In this document: positions 63,270 through 64,000 of the stretch, in pieces
Layout: every line of letters starts with the position of its first letter
How positions within the stretch are numbered: the stretch's first letter is position 1
NCBI GenBank assembly: GCA_030248195.1
Contig: JASAND010013275.1
Span: forward strand, 50,062-114,061
DNA length: 64,000 bases
Origin: Trissonchulus latispiculum
Lineage: Eukaryota > Nematoda > Enoplea > Enoplida > Ironidae
Direction: 5' to 3'
Notes under the pieces: generated by a model
The model's input: the letters and a program-made list of their open reading frames with translations, nothing else
The model's database searches: none
Told to the model about the DNA's origin: nothing
Position numbers and translations under genes: made by a program

Positions 63270-64000
63270 GGTGGTGATTCCTTTTGGAGACATCAACTTT
63301 GAACCGTTATTATTCATTCATTTCTTGGAGTTGAGAAGCCATTTTTATATCGAAATGGAGCTTAACATTTTCTCTTTCTAATGAATACAGGGAACCTAAC
63401 TTTAGTTATTGGAAATTATTTTACTGCATTTTCGAAGTAATTTAATTTTCCAGATTTTTTGCAGACTGAAGTAAATTTTTTCGTGAAGCATCGGCCACAT
63501 CATTCGATTCTACTATCAAATAGCTGGGGACCTTTTTTAATTATTATGAAACCGGTCTTCGTTATAAAGAAATTAACTAAAGTGTATGCGCAACCTGGAT
63601 TTTGCCTACTTTTCCCAACTTTGGAAAGCGACCACTTTAGCTAGAAATCACCAATCGGGGCAACTAAAAAAGGGTCCCTGGGTATTTTTGTGTAAAACAG
63701 CTCTAGTAAGTGGCAACCCTCTAGCTTGCATAGTAAATGCTCCACAATCGCTGGAAAAAATTTGGTATGTTTTTTGCAAAAACTACATTTTTTATGACAG
63801 CAGCTCACGTGATAGCAGTTGGAAGACTTTCATGCCTCGGATAATCTGCCTCGACGAGACCTTCAAGTCGACACCCATAGTAAAATTTTACGGCTTGCGT
63901 AGCTCAAGAAATCGTGGATTATTTGATTGCTGCAAAAATGACAAGTTTTCAACGCTAAATAAGAAAATCGGTTATATCTCACAATACAGATGAGCTAGAA
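63270..64000 (-). mobile_element. TTAA-MITE copy 3 (cut by window end)
   Basis: Starts after TTAA (63266-63269) with GGTGGTGATTCCTTTTGG and runs in the opposite orientation to copies 1 and 2, reaching their left-end region at 64000. The TTAA falls inside the Leu-Lys codons of the LINE at 62470-63265, so the MITE jumped into the LINE. The far end lies outside the window. Confidence 0.8.

Noticed and set aside
63586..63993. 135-codon open frame inside TTAA-MITE copy 3
   Set aside because: Not conserved in copies 1 and 2 and without any transposase motif.

Overview
The window is animal nuclear DNA, almost certainly from an invertebrate. It has AT-rich spacers, single-exon 7TM receptor genes, secreted cysteine-rich proteins, LTR and non-LTR retrotransposons, TTAA-flanked MITEs, tRNA-derived SINE-like pieces and microsatellites. 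Nothing looks prokaryotic. The phylum cannot be fixed from the sequence alone. The two LTR elements have primer sites matching animal tRNA-Leu(AAG) and an arthropod-type tRNA-Arg(TCG), which fits a protostome but does not prove it. Most of the 64 kb is transposon-derived or unrecognised.

Host genes. Four intact intronless paralogues of one divergent rhodopsin-like GPCR family lie on the minus strand (4595-5674, 10125-11171, 14615-15622, 59085-60164). Three secreted proteins with two tandem six-cysteine modules of CS-alpha-beta spacing lie at 33810-34250 (-), 49896-50330 (-) and 56660-57057 (+). Only the middle one is open throughout. The other two share a TGA at the same codon (93) of the second module.

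Element A (19656-31087, + strand) is a complete Ty3/Gypsy-type retroelement. It has two 548-bp LTRs that read as identical, a TGAC target duplication and a tRNA-Leu(AAG) primer site. Its 2569-codon ORF runs Gag, then an envelope-like glycoprotein (internal signal, furin site, membrane anchor), then protease, RT, RNase H and integrase, with no stop between them. A second, GC-rich ORF of 639 codons with Cys clusters fills the usual env position and is not recognised.

Element B (38294-48008, - strand) is an LTR element with 530/528-bp LTRs, an ACAG target duplication, a tRNA-Arg primer site and a polypurine tract. It encodes only Gag-like ORFs. The rest is several kilobases of apparently non-coding sequence with minisatellites and three internal copies of a polypurine tract.

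The remainder holds four pieces of a TTAA-specific MITE family, two large foldback elements (31.9-33.3 kb and 51.0-52.1 kb), several other MITE-like inverted repeats, and three LINE remnants (one endonuclease, two RT ends). It also holds three arrays of GAGTTAAA/TTTAACTC palindromes with a CATTCGCGAAAAG motif, a three-copy dispersed repeat, and a run of at least eight consecutive short hairpins at 55.66-55.97 kb behind a TATA box. The two best candidates for something undescribed are the Gag-Env-Pol fusion with its extra ORF, and the tandem CS-alpha-beta family with the shared in-frame TGA.
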